Shown: positions 27,556 to 39,170, counted from the first letter of the stretch. The stretch is DNA of 64,000 bases from Micromussa lordhowensis (GCA_964020085.1 OZ026595.1:21356653-21420652); one strand, 5' to 3'. Numbers and translations: made by a program. The notes: generated by a model not told the origin, from the sequence alone.

Positions 27556-27963
27556 GGCGGGGGTCCACCTGAAAGCCGTATTTTGGCTTGGTATTATGTT
27601 CTTAATGCAAATATCTCGTTTACGTTTCAAGCAATCAAGAATCTGTTCACTCATTACAGACATCTATGTTTTGCGCCGTTTTGTAAATTTTTTGGTGATT
27701 TTTAGGTTTATTTGGAGACAGATAGTTTTTCTCAAAGGATTAGTAAAATTTATGGAAATAGGAAATTTTGAAGATTTGGTGTTGTTTTAAAATTAGAGTT
27801 TGAAGTTAAAAATTGATAGATACACACCAAACAGTTGCCTAACAACCCGAGTGCCATTGTGGGGTCGGGCAACTGTCTGGTGGTGTTCCATAACCTTTTC
27901 TCCCCCTTTCAATCTCTCTTTAAACTTCCTCAAATTTCACTTTAATTCAGGTAAACCCCCACC
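27556..27963. mobile_element. TTAA-flanked non-autonomous DNA transposon (MITE)
   Basis: The element is bracketed by TTAA at 27552-27555 and 27964-27967. It begins GGCGGGGGTCCACCTGAA and ends with the complement of GGTGGGGGTTTACCTGAA, giving 18-bp terminal inverted repeats with three mismatches. A second internal hairpin lies around 27821-27890. There is no transposase. TTAA target sites are known for the piggyBac and Kolobok superfamilies; which applies here is not decided. Confidence 0.75.
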
Positions 27964-28454
27964 TTAAAGGGGAATCGCTATTTGCAATATTTCCTTTATT
28001 AGCATAAGCGATTCTGTTTCTGAAGGAGCTATAAAAAAGTCAGTTCTGAATATTGAACTCCGTCAAGCAATTTGAAGCCGATGTATTCAAAGCCGCAACT
28101 CGCCAAATCATGAGCCAACATGTAGACAGTGACGTCAGCAAGGATCTCTCTTTACAAGGGACGATCCTCGGGCCCGAGCATTCATCTGAATTTTTGCTGG
28201 GCTGTCCCCGACACTTTTACGCGAAAAAATAAAGTCAAAATGGATAACTCTTGTACGCATGTATGATCACTCTCATTAGTCAAGACGGGTGGTAGGACAT
28301 CACATAATAAATTCTCCAAAAGGAACATTCAAGCTACAGCCTTGCTTATTCTCGTGTATTATTTGAGGAATGTACGAAAATCGGAGCGCATGAAACTTTG
28401 ATTAAATTGTTGATGGATCAGTGATCATTACACATGCTGGTATATCTGTTTCAG

Positions 28455-29003
28455 CAGGCCCGTAGGGAGGGGGGGTGCGATGGGTGCGCCCGCATCCCCC
28501 CGCAGACTGCTGAGGTCCACTTTTTTGTTAAAAAAAGAAATAGTAAAAAAAAAATAATAGTGTTGTTCTGTTTGCCAAGATGCCCCCAAGGAGGCTTGAG
28601 CTTGGCACACTTCTGAAAGATCGTGATGATCAGCAGCCAGCCGAGTGAACAATACGGATTTACAACTTTATTTCTATTTTTGTTATTTTTAAATAGTGAC
28701 ATTGGCATTGTTATTCTCTACATTGTAAAATACATACGTAAAGCATTCTCTTTGCCAAAAAAAAATCAATTTTGAAGTTCAAAATTTGACAAATATCCAC
28801 GTTTTTAGGTTCGCTTTTAGCGACCTATATTGCTATCATACTGACCTTCAAAACGCACGAAATGCAGTCTCAGACAACTTAATTTTCAAAATTTCCCGGG
28901 GGGCATGCCCCCGGACCCCCTAGTAAAGAGCGCCTCCGGCGCTCGTTGGTCCGTATAATCAACTGATCGCACCCACCCGTAAAAAATCCTGGCTACGGGC
29001 CTG
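28455..29003. mobile_element. hAT-like non-autonomous transposon, 549 bp
   Basis: The 11-bp terminal inverted repeat CAGGCCCGTAG is exact at both ends, and the internal GGGTGCGAT blocks are also inverted. The insertion is flanked by a perfect 5-bp duplication TTCAG (28450-28454 and 29004-29008). A CAG...CCGTAG terminus is characteristic of hAT elements. A 5-bp rather than 8-bp duplication would suggest the hAT5 type (inferred). No transposase frame is present. G/C-rich stretches occur at 28465-28505 and 28895-28945. Confidence 0.75.
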
Positions 29004-29316
29004 TTCAGTCATGATCGTTAATTCTGGGCTACGAGTGTAAGAGTTCAGTGGAGCCGTGAACACTGGCCACAACAAATGGGCTGCCGACTGTACAGAATGC
29101 AACCAAACTGGGATGTTATCGTTTCTGGACCAACTCGAAAGCTCATTGGAGACTTTGGTCACTGTACGTAACTAAATATTGTCTCTAGTTCTAGCTAATT
29201 TTATATCTGTATTCTTTTTGTACTGTTGTATACCGTCCTCTGTTATGTTTTGTTTTCTGTAAGCAGTGTGCATTAAACTTGAACTGAGTCGTTGAGGTAG
29301 TCTATGAAGTAGTTAA

Positions 29317-29539
29317 AGGAGCTGCGTCACGGTTGAACGGTTTGAAAAATTTAGCCTAAAGTTTTCAATTTTGTTGTTTGTAATCTGTGTCAATCTTCTC
29401 CATCCTTAACAATCCTTGTTCCTTTATGATTTATTATTATCTCTTTAGTGTTTTTCTATCTTTGTAAAGTATTATTTTCGGGTTTCATTGAATTTAGAGG
29501 TAATTTTGTCGGTGGTAGAAATACCGTGACGTAGCCCCT
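29317..29539. mobile_element. TTAA-flanked MITE, family 1, copy 1
   Basis: TTAA lies at both edges (29313-29316 and 29540-29543). The terminal inverted repeat reads AGGAGCTGCGTCACGGT on the left and the complement of AGGGGCTACGTCACGGT on the right. The whole body aligns with 62125-62357 in a MED24 intron, including shared islands such as cttctccatccttaac and tccttgttccttta. Two copies in one 64-kb window suggest a common family. Confidence 0.85.
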
Positions 29540-29654
29540 TTAACTATGGACCAGCTCAGCTGCTGGATGCAGCTGCTACTGGATGAAACTTTCCAGGTGC
29601 TCAAACCCATTTTTAGTTAATCTGTGTCTAAAAACAGAGAGGTGTATAAAAATA

Positions 29655-29872
29655 GAATCAATAAATAAACTTAATTTTAAAGTGTCAAATGCATTTAGTA
29701 CTGCTGTGCTAATTGGGGATACTTTGAATAAATAACTAAACATTGCAAATAGAACATAAACAGTAACTATGAAGAATTCCAACTGACACACGACGCGGTC
29801 GAGGAGTTGAACTCTGGACTACCGAGGGACCTCCTTCAAATCCACTGCCCTAAACCACTCGGCCACGCACTA
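29655..29872 (-). repeat. tRNA-derived SINE, truncated copy
   Basis: On the minus strand this copy opens with a tRNA-like head containing a box A (TGGCCGAGTGG, complement of 29855-29865). It continues as a diverged copy of the full element at 52826-53146. About 38 bases covering box B are deleted relative to that copy, so it should no longer support RNA polymerase III initiation. The shared 3' body runs through ccccaattag, tactaaatg and gacactt to an A/T-rich tail. Confidence 0.85.
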
Positions 29873-30029
29873 GACTTCTTCTATGAAGGGAACCTCTGTT
29901 CATATTAAGAATATGTGAATAAAACAGCTCTGTAATCATAAGGTTTAAGATTTTGCCAAGGCTTTTCGGGTGCGAAAATCTTTCGGGGCCTTAGAGAAAC
30001 GGGCGCCACGGTTCATAGGGGAGAGTACT

Positions 30030-30599
30030 TTTGCAGATCCTACGTTGGCAGCGCTTATCGTATGCGGTCCCTTGCAGTTAGTCACTCATTTATGTATTTT
30101 CGGACCGTAGGTCTTTCAGATCCGATACGCAGCGTTTTAAAGCATGGCAGTACTGGCCATACGGTTAAATGTTTAAATGTTTAGGCTGGCTTTGTCCAGC
30201 CACATTTATTTTTTGCTTTTCGAGAAACCTATCGTGACACTTTGGTCTCCTTGCGTCCTGAAAAACGTGATGTGGCAACGCGTGTTTCAGGGCGCAAGTG
30301 AGTTCAAAGTACGGAGCTTGATATGGAACGGGTCATTTTGCAATTTATGTGCGTTGGCTCTTTGGCTGGCGTTACATATCTTCGCTACACGGTGCTGACG
30401 AGCCCCAATAAGGGCGAAACAGCTGCCCACTGTTGCGATCCTCCTTTATCGGTTCTTGTCATGTTGGTGTCTCGAAACGTTTTTCACGTAGTATCAGCCT
30501 TGCAGTCTATTGTCTTTATACTTTTTGGGGGGCTGATCAGGTCTCTTGCAGATCCTACGTTGGCAGCGCTTTGTGCGGTCCCTTGCAGTTAGTCACTCA
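30030..30599 (+). repeat. Pair of direct repeats about 515 bp apart
   Basis: A block of about 57 bases at 30030-30088 (core gcagatcctacgttggcagc, then gcggtcccttgcagttagtc) recurs nearly unchanged at 30545-30599; the two differ mainly by a 4-base indel. The intervening DNA has no protein-coding similarity I recognise. It could be the remains of an element with terminal direct repeats or a local duplication. Confidence 0.6.
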
Positions 30600-31442
30600 C
30601 TTTTGACTGACCACTAGTAAATTTCATTGCTTTCCACCTCAACTGAGGTATCCTAGTATAAAACCATGTAGAAAGTTCGACAATTTCGATGTATAATAAG
30701 TGTCAAAAGTCTGTTTTCAACCCCAGACCCGTACAAACCTCGTTCCCAGGGTCTCTCATCTTAGAGTGATAAGGGGGAGAGAGATGGGAGGAAGCTTGTG
30801 ACTCTTTGTTGCAACATATACGAAGTTGAATTATCACTTAATTATATGCACGCCCAGATCGAACTGGCGAGGTGTGGTTGTATTTCATCTTGCTGTTGGG
30901 GGCCACTTTCTCTTCATTCCAGGTGATGTATACCTTATTATTATTTTCTTAAGGCTTTATGAATGAAACTGTTCTTGCGTAGGATCGCAAACACGGCCTT
31001 ACTATGAATGTTGCAAGCCACATTGTAATTCATAGCAAGAGTTGTTTATGATCGCGTGCGACGCCATGTTGTATTTTGTCAATGGGTTTTTGTCTAGACG
31101 AGGAAAAAAATGCGGGTTCCTTGCCCGTTCTCTACTTTATCACAACTCAGATTACGTTAAGTGAGAAGTAACAACGTAAACCAGCGATCATAACTGTGTT
31201 ATGTGGGAGTAGTGAGGATATAGATTCAGTTCGAAGCCGATGCATGCATACGTTTGAAGCCAGCTTGTTGTGTTTTTGAAGACAAAACCATAATATGGGA
31301 ATTTGTGTCCCCTGCATTTTTTGTCGTGGCTTACTGGCGGAAACCGCACCGGGATTTTAAACAGTTGGTAGTTAGACTGTAAACTTTGCTTGAATCATTT
31401 CTTGAAATGGTTTCTCTGAGAAGCCCTTAACCTTGAAGGACC

Positions 31443-32481
31443 GGGTTTCAACAAAACACTGACCCCCGGTCAACTGACCCCCTACTGACCCCCTATAAAA
31501 TCAATGGGAAAATGAAAATTACAAGAGCCCAGAACTATCAATGGGAGCCAATTCAAGTTCATCAATAAATTTAGCATACCTGAAACTTCCAAGATGGCGG
31601 TCGCCTTGCAGATTTCCGACTCTTGTTCGCATTTGACTGAAGGATTTGTCACGGAAAATCAAGCACAGAATAAGTTGGAGCGACACGCACACGTTTATTA
31701 TGGCAAGCTTCTAGTCCCAGGTCCCTCCCCTTCCGCACGCACAAACTACGGTGCACATGGCTTTAGTCATGAACGGTAAGTGGTGTTACTGTTTTCCATC
31801 GATTTACCTCATATTTTGCACCTTGTATTATCCAAATTATGCCATGAATACGTTATGAAGTCTATTTTTGTTGATGCCTGTGTCGCTCACAATTATGCGG
31901 CCATTACTAGCACAGACAAAACTATGCAAGAAAATGATTAAATTAGATTGAGTTACCTTGAGAATCCGTGGTCTTCTTGACGACTTCATGCACCAAGGAG
32001 AAAGTAATCCACCGGGCTTGTCCGAAAGGTTAACACCACAGCTGCTACAGTTCTTAAAATGCGAGAACTAGGCGAGAGGCCTGGAACTACCTTATGAAAT
32101 TCATCTTCCGGTTGAGGTTTACGCACATGTTCGTGGCACGAGCAGTCCATCGCGATCCTCTCGCAAGCCTGTTCATTTTGCAGCGTTTCTCTTTGCTTCA
32201 TTTCCCAATGCGAACAAAGGCAATATTTGATTATATTCAATCTTATTCTGTGCCCGATTTTCTGTTAACAAAACCTCCACTAAACAGTAAAAGGAGAACA
32301 AGAGTCAGAAATCTGCAACGCGACCGCCATCTTGGAAGTTTCAGGTAAGCTAAATTTATTGATGAACTTGAATCGGGTCCCATTGATAGTTCAGGGCTTT
32401 TGTAATTTTCATTTTCCCATTGATTTTATAGGGGGTCAGTAGGGGGTCAGTTGACCGGGGGTCAGTGTTTTGTCGAAACCC
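31443..32481. mobile_element. Mutator-like/foldback transposon with 186-bp terminal inverted repeats
   Basis: The left arm (31443-31628) is inverted with high identity at 32296-32481. Diverged similarity extends further in, so much of the element is an inverted duplication. A 9-bp target duplication flanks it: TGAAGGACC at 31434-31442 and TGAAGAACC at 32482-32490 (one mismatch). Long inverted repeats with 9-bp duplications fit Mutator-like elements. Each arm contains a short CTGACCCCC repeat and an AAGATGGCGG motif with an in-frame ATG. The left arm frame (31594-31779) runs into a GTAAGT-type donor. No transposase catalytic motif is visible. Confidence 0.85.
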
Positions 32482-32490
32482 TGAAGAACC

Positions 32491-35210
32491 GATCAAAAGC
32501 GGCATTTATTGTCAGTTATTTATGTTTTGAGGGTTATAAATTCTTTTTGATACGCAACTTTAAGGGACACTGGTATCCTTATATCAAATAGTATCTTGTT
32601 CAAGTGTTTTACTGCAAGTAATGTGAGTACATAACATGCAATGAAATGCCATGATAGTTACACAAGTGCATAAGTCTACAATTTAGGGTAATAATAATTG
32701 CTTCTTTGGGATTGGATGCTTGTTGTAGCCTAAGTACCCCAAGCATTAAATCAGACAGGTTACCTAAATGCCTTAACTGAGGGCTATTATTCTCTTATAA
32801 GTTATGGAGGCAGGTACAAAAGTTGAACAAGATCAACTCGGACCACCAGTCTGGGTCAGATCAACTCAAATCATGAAAAAAAGATATAAGAGGAAACTGA
32901 AACTTTTACCCATACGAAAGTTAAGATTCTTGTTGAAAACTCCTACAGTTCATGACATTTGTACATTTGCAAGTCTCAATTATTGGTTTTAGAGGGAGGT
33001 TTGAAATATTCTATGAACATGTTACATGTAGATGTTCTTATGTTTCTTGCATCAGTTTGGTTGAGCTTATCTCTCTTGAGGTGGTTGTTTCATATGTTTA
33101 TACCTCCTTTTTAACCAAACATGGCGGCTTTTTGGTGGCATGTGTGTTCGTTCCAAAGACTTCATGAGGATTCCGATATCTTTCTGTTTCGGTTTGACGG
33201 TCAGACATAGACTTTGCTGTTTTGAGGTACAAGTAAATGTATTGAAAATGCCAATGTAAACACAGTTGATTATCCAAGCTTTGCACTATTTCTGCTAAGC
33301 ATGAGCTGTGTGTATTTAGCGAGGGGAAACATTACAGGGATTTCAAATAATTCAGACATCATTAGAAATGAACAAAAGCTACTGAAAGATAATAAAATCA
33401 AAGAGTTATTTATTTATTAGTGAAAGTACTTATTAATAATTAATTTATGCTTTGTGACAAAATTTTGAGAATTTGCGACTGAGACCTGCATGCCAATGGT
33501 CCTTAAGTCTCTATTAAAGAACACTGCGGTCTTGCGAGTCTCTTAAAGCTCATAATTTCACTGGATTGTAAGTTTCAACCCCTCCTCTGTTCCCTCTGCA
33601 CTTGCCACACTAAAAGTCGGCATCCAAGAAGTTTGCAGTTAAACAGACTGTATGTTGCATATTTGTTAGCTAATTTGCACAATTGCTAGCCAATTTAAGA
33701 TAAGGCTGAAGTACTTTGTACCTTTCCCTCTTAAAGCAAGGTTTCTTACGTGTTACTATGGTTACCACCTGCATTCCAATCTGGTGGGCCCAAATTCAAT
33801 TCTGGGATTTGTCTGCTTTATTTTTCTCTTTTTTAAAGCCACTTTTTGGTCTTTTTCTTTTCTTGTTCAACACTTGTGTTTGGTGAAGAACATCCACAAG
33901 TAGCTATGTGTACTTATTTCAAGTTTGGAACCGATAAGAACACAGTTTTTGACGTTACACGACCTTGCTGTTTCGCATAATCGACCACGAATTACACTTG
34001 ATGGTTTACATGTTGTGTGTTTCTAATATTCATAATAATTAGAAACAAAAATAATAAAATTAAAGACTAAAGCCATTGTATCTGACCTAAAAAGGTATAA
34101 ACTGTGAGAACTATGAATAACTAATAAGATTCTGAGGGACGCAACAAAATGCAAGTACGCCCCCAAAAAAGAACAAGTATTTTTGCCAATGGTGTACTCC
34201 ATATTCTGTTATCTCCATATACTACACATATGAATGTTATGCCTAGTTGTCTCTGTGTGTCATTTAAGAGGGGTCCTTAACTACCAACTAGTTGTGAATT
34301 TGTTGCTAAGGAAGGTTTCTAACCAACATATGTTGGAAACCAGACCTCCTAAGGATACATGTAAACTTTTTACACAGGTTTGTTCCATTAAAGAGTCAGG
34401 TAAAAGTTTCAAATCACAGGCATATTTGACCTGTCATGGGACCAGAATAAAAAATTCCCTAACACTTAAGACATCTAAATGCGAAAATTCAAATCAGTGT
34501 CAATAGATTAAGAACGTCCGTGTGCTTAATGCTACTTATGGGTTTTATGAAACTTGTATTGTGGTAAAAGTTATGGGTAAAAGGTAATAAACACCGTTTA
34601 ACAGACTTTTCTTCAATGGCTTTATTCTTTTACATGTAAACAGTAATTTATTCTATTTGTTGATCATAAAGAAGGCTAAGTTACTTCTGTTTCATAAGAA
34701 AAATCGGAGCTCTTCCTCTTTTCTTCGAAGTTTTAGGGATTTAAAATTCATATACGCAGTTTTGGATTAGCATTAGTTACACTCGCAAATCATATATATA
34801 TCTTTTTCAAAGCAAATGTTCCCTCATAAAAAAATCATCATTTAGCACTGCAAAATGCTCCAAAATGGCTTCTCTCCAGATGTTGCCTTCAGCAATCCCT
34901 AGCATTTTTTCTAAATCTGTAGAACTTTTACATGTAAGAAGGACCCCCCCCCCCCCCTCCTTAATTGCATAGTTGTTGTTGTTGTTTCCTCCAACCTCTA
35001 TGTATTCGAATTTGGTTAATAAAGAATGTGGAATGTCAGTATATTGTTGCCCTCTAATTAAACATTGCATTCTCTAATGAAACATTGCATTCTCGAATTT
35101 TTTAATGTTCACTGTTTTGACATGTAGATTTTCTCCTACAGATTTCCCAACTTGTTGTCAATCTAGTGCTTGCAGGTGTTACTCAACTGTAATTTTTTTG
35201 CACCCTCAAC
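32491..35210. other. Intergenic DNA upstream of tropomyosin
   Basis: No gene is visible in this 2.7 kb. The last few hundred bases must include the tropomyosin 5' UTR and promoter. A run of 14 C residues lies at 34944-34957. Small A/T-rich hairpins occur near 34017-34045. Confidence 0.5.
34944..34957. repeat. Poly-C homopolymer run
   Basis: Fourteen consecutive C residues about 250 bases upstream of the tropomyosin start codon. Such a run is prone to length variation and sequencing error. No function is implied. Confidence 0.9.
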
Positions 35211-36927
35211 ATGGATGCACTCAAAAGAAAAGCCAAGGAAACAATTGAGGACATTCAGCGGGCAAAGAACAGACATAAAGATCTGATACGTCAACTAAGG
35301 CTCGCAAAAGAAAGGGCTGACCTGGCAGATGCGGAAGCTGAGGCACTCCAACAAAGGGTCAAGGAAAGAAAAGAGGATGTGGACAAAAGCTACAAAAAGA
35401 TCCAGGATATACAGGAATGTCACCAAGCTAAAGAGCAGATGGCAGAAGAGAGTGAGGAGATCAGGAAGAATCTTGAATCTAAAGAATTTGAAGTTGATGA
35501 TCAACTTGTCATGTTGGAAGCCAAGGTCAGAGATAAAAAGAGATTAGCTGATGAGGCAGAGCAACGCCTGACTGAAGCCAAGGTCAGATACAATTCAATA
35601 AAGTCTGACCTGAGTGAGCTTTTGGCAAGATTAAATACAGCGGAGTCCAAGATCTGCAAGTTGAGTGAAGATTCTGATTCTGACACAGTCAGGCTCATCA
35701 ATTTAGAAATCAAGCACAAGCGATATGCTAAACGTGAGGAGTATTTTGAAGACAAGATCGAGACCATGGAGCAGCAGATCAGGAATTTGGTAACAGAAGC
35801 TGTCGGTAATGAGGCAGAAGCCAAACTTCTGGTAACCCAACAGGATAAACTGAAATGTAAGAGTCTATTGCTACATACCTGTGAAGTCCATGACATTACT
35901 AATCCTTAGCTTTCAGTGACAAGCACATGTAAGTAAGTAAGTCTATTTTATTTAAACAGGGTAGCCCATTCAGCTCTACGGCTGGTCTCCATAGGGGCCC
36001 TGTATCTTAAAAATAGTTTACACTATAAATACCTAATAAAAATACTGCCAGAATTTTAAGATCTTTATGCCTGTTCACATGTATATGTGAACTTGCCTGA
36101 CTGATCTTCAAATGTTCATTGAAGTGTTAGATAAGTAAACTTGATATCTTGAATCATGTGTCAGGAAATTTAAGTGCCAACCATATAGGATAGGATCTGT
36201 GCTGTGGATGCCAAATCTTAAAAGTTTTCATCTTGTAATACATTTTAATGGGCTTTTTGTTTTGTGGTAAGCTCTTTAGTGTCTTTTCCTTGTAAACATT
36301 ATTTTATTCAAATGTTTCCCACGATTTCAAGGTACCTTTGTTCACAGCAAAAAAGTACTGACATGTTACATACTATTACATGCATGTAACCCTTCAAGAC
36401 TTGTAGGAGCCTTATGTTCTTTCAGGGCTGCTGTGTCACCCAGGCACTTCATGCTACAGATTCTATAGTCACCCCAGATCTTTTGTCAGGTTCCAATAAT
36501 ACGTCTTATGTGCGATTACGTAACATGCTCAAAATTCACCACCGAGCCTCGTTTGCACGACATTTTCTCAAACCTTTGTTCTCTTCGTGTTGTTTTCACG
36601 TGGGTATTCTTTTCATCTTAGCTGCTTTGGGAATTTGTTCATGATAAAATTTGCGCTTTGCACGCTCAAACCGAGGGCTATTTTCTGGAACTTATTTATA
36701 CTGCTGGGTGGAGTGTTGCATTGTAACTGTCTTGCTAAGAAAAAAAATGAAAACCCTGACTATCTTTATTTCTATCTCACTTTATGGCAGTGTATTTGTT
36801 GTTTTATTTTTGTTTCATGTTTCTTGTGTTTTTCTTTTCAGCGCAAGTAAATTCATGGAAAAAGCGAGTAGCAAATCTAACAAGGGAACTGGAAGATGTG
36901 AAAACAGATCTAAACATTAACAAGTGA
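35211..36927 (+). CDS. TPM: Tropomyosin-like coiled-coil protein (short form)
   Basis: Two exons, 35211-35856 and 36842-36927, joined across a GT-AG intron that splits a serine codon, give 243 residues. Short animal tropomyosins are about 248. The start MDALKRKAKET resembles the family N terminus MDAIKKKM. The whole product is a charged heptad coiled coil without proline or glycine breaks in its core. The C-terminal half aligns with tropomyosin: AEQRLTEAKVRY, then SDLSELLARLNTAESK, KREEYFEDKIETMEQQI and a TRELEDVKTDL end. Tropomyosins polymerise head to tail along actin filaments. If the donor is not used, the frame runs 17 codons further to a stop at 35907-35909 and gives a different tail, so a short alternative isoform is possible. 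The few introns contrast with the multi-exon bilaterian genes. Another actin-binding coiled coil is possible but less likely. Confidence 0.85.
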
Positions 36928-37422
36928 TGGACAACCACAGATACACTGGAATACATGTGACTCCCAACTTGCTAACAGAAGTTGGATATTCACCAAACAG
37001 CTGAGAACACATTTGTAATATAATGAGAGAGTAATGATGTAGTCAGTGTAGCACTAATGAGAGAGATGAGAATGCATTTCGTTTTTGAGGGAACTAATGG
37101 GAGTCTTTCATTCATAATTTAGCAACTGATAAAGACTGTGTTGTAATGCATAGTTTCTCCACTGGCTTCAGTTTAAGAGAATTAACCAATTATCATTATA
37201 TTATTGGATCTGCATTTGGTTTGGGATGCTACTTGTACTTTGCTTGTGTAATCATGTTAGAGAATTTCTTTAGTCTTCTTCATAATTACATAAATTTTCA
37301 GAGGTTTTCACACCAGTTAATATTTTTGTCGGCCTTAATTATCGCAATTTACTTGTTTTGATTGCTCACCTCTCACCAAACTGCAGTGATATTCTCACCA
37401 CAGTATATATGACCAATTCATA
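36928..37422. other. Tropomyosin 3' flank
   Basis: This stretch probably contains the tropomyosin 3' UTR. No further gene or RNA is recognised. A short open frame at 37146-37361 has no family resemblance. Confidence 0.5.
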
Positions 37423-37794
37423 TACCATCGTTTTCATCCAAGCGTAGACACGTGACTGAAAAACATGTTCTAATTGGGCGCAAACATGACATGCTTGGTA
37501 ACCAAACATTTGAAGTTGCACAGCCATCAAGCAAACTTTCGCGCCAAAGTTGGGAAGTTTTCGAATGTTGATATGGTTTTGATAAACAAATACGGCCGAA
37601 ACTTCAAACCAGGTATTCCTCTGTCCAAGGATTTCAGAAATGAGGTGATTCAGATGGCGGCTTCGCGACCAATAAGTGAAATATGTGAAAGGTATCGTAT
37701 AAACCGTTCAAATGTTTGGTTACCAAGCATGTCGTGTTTGCGCCCAATTAGAACATGTTTTTCTTTCACGTGTCCACGCTTAGATGACGGTATT
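37423..37794 (+). mobile_element. Foldback element enclosing a paired-domain-like fragment
   Basis: Inverted repeats of about 85-90 bases lie at 37423-37514 and 37707-37794. They share long exact blocks such as acatgttctaattgggcgca and cttggtaaccaaacatttga. The 190-base interior carries an open frame. Codons at 37585-37716 encode a peptide resembling the first 44 residues of a Pax paired domain: N..G..F..G.PL....R...I..A followed by an IS.IC.RY.I helix-turn-helix. The frame runs into the right arm. It may be a deletion derivative of a transposon whose transposase uses a paired-type DNA-binding domain, or a MITE that captured a gene fragment. Confidence 0.7.
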
Positions 37795-39170
37795 GAGGCT
37801 AACGCTACATTAAGTGTAAGTGTAATGTAACTTTGGGTATCCCAAAACCCTATAAAAGCTAAGTTTTATTTTTTACTTAAAATCTGCAAGATTATCAAGT
37901 CTTGAATTTATGAGTTTTAACCAATAAAGGTCCTAACCCATTTATTGCATCTAAAAATAACTGATAGCATTTTTTAGTCAATTTTATTTTTTTATTTATA
38001 CATGTACTATTGATAAATAATCTCTCTTTGCTCCCAGTTGCAACTGAATGTATTATTTTTAAAAATCTCAATCCTTGGTGCAAAGCGTCAACTGTCATTT
38101 CTATACATAGCCCCCAATTCATCAACACACTCGTTAGCTGCTGACCACTCTTATTTCCAAGTTCAATATACATGATTTGAGTGTCTGTCTAAAATATTTT
38201 CCTCATTAGCATTATATAAGCTCTTCACTGTCCGATGGAGCCACAAAAATATGACCATTGAAAGGCAAAGTACCATTAATAGTTCTAGGAAATTTGCGCG
38301 TGCACCATGTTACGGGGTCAAAATGCTCAACAATTTATAGAGAATTTGTGGGCTCCCATCAAAGTGCTACAATGGTAACTAATGAACTAAATCAGAAAAT
38401 AGTGTAGAGCACTATCCAATTTACAATGGACTGTATCTTGTCACTTGGTACTGTCACCCCCTACTCTTCAAAGTTTTATGTGGGAGGCTCTGCCCCGAAG
38501 TCCAACCCCTTCCCCCTTTTTAATAGCATTTAGACAGAAAAGGTACACGTGACCTGCAAGCAGGCTCACCTTTGAGTTACGCGCGAGCCTGAGAACGAAG
38601 GGGTCCTACGGGAAGAGGCGCCGGTGCATGTTTGCTCCCCACAGAGCAGGCTAAGAAAAATGGTTTACTGTTTCGAGCGCTTTGACTATCCTAAAGCTTA
38701 TAAAGCTAAGGGTCCAAAGCCATCTTTAAACTGTCATAGAGCACCCCAGCTAGAACACTGGAGAAATATGAAAGCTCGTGTTTTCAAATTACCATAGTAA
38801 TTTATGACAGCATAATTCATCTTCTCTGAATGAGACTTGTGCCCGTTGCCAGGGTCTATCCATCCTCCCTCTGCAAACACCTTTTGCTCGTCCCCAGAAA
38901 CGCCTGTACCTCGTAGCCGACGGAGCCTTGACACGAAGAAAAGGTGAGACTCTTGATTCTTGGAATAAATTTCTAACTAATTTAACGCTGTTCCTTTCCA
39001 GAAAATATCGCTGGTTAACCTGTGGCTAATTTCAAGAAGTTTTAACTGGCTTACGGGCGAATTTTCAGTGAAGTCCTCCATAACGAAACATGTGAATGCT
39101 ACCTCCTGCCAGAATTTTACTTTTCCTTCGAACTCCGTTTGTTGAGATAACCAGTGGTCGACAGAATAGA
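37795..39170. other. Intergenic DNA between tropomyosin and KLHL
   Basis: No gene is recognised. A frame at 37895-38173 (minus) has no domain signature. A G/C-richer segment at 38560-38650 containing a cctgcaagcaggctc palindrome may be part of a dispersed repeat, but no second copy was noticed in the window. Confidence 0.45.

Noticed and set aside
31594..31779. Frame starting at ATG and ending in a splice donor, suggestive of a real first exon
   Set aside because: It lies inside the arm and body of an inverted-repeat transposon, and the same start occurs in the opposite arm, so it is treated as part of the element.
34807..35070. 87-codon minus-strand frame upstream of tropomyosin
   Set aside because: It crosses the poly-C run, giving a glycine stretch, and has no homologue that I recognise.
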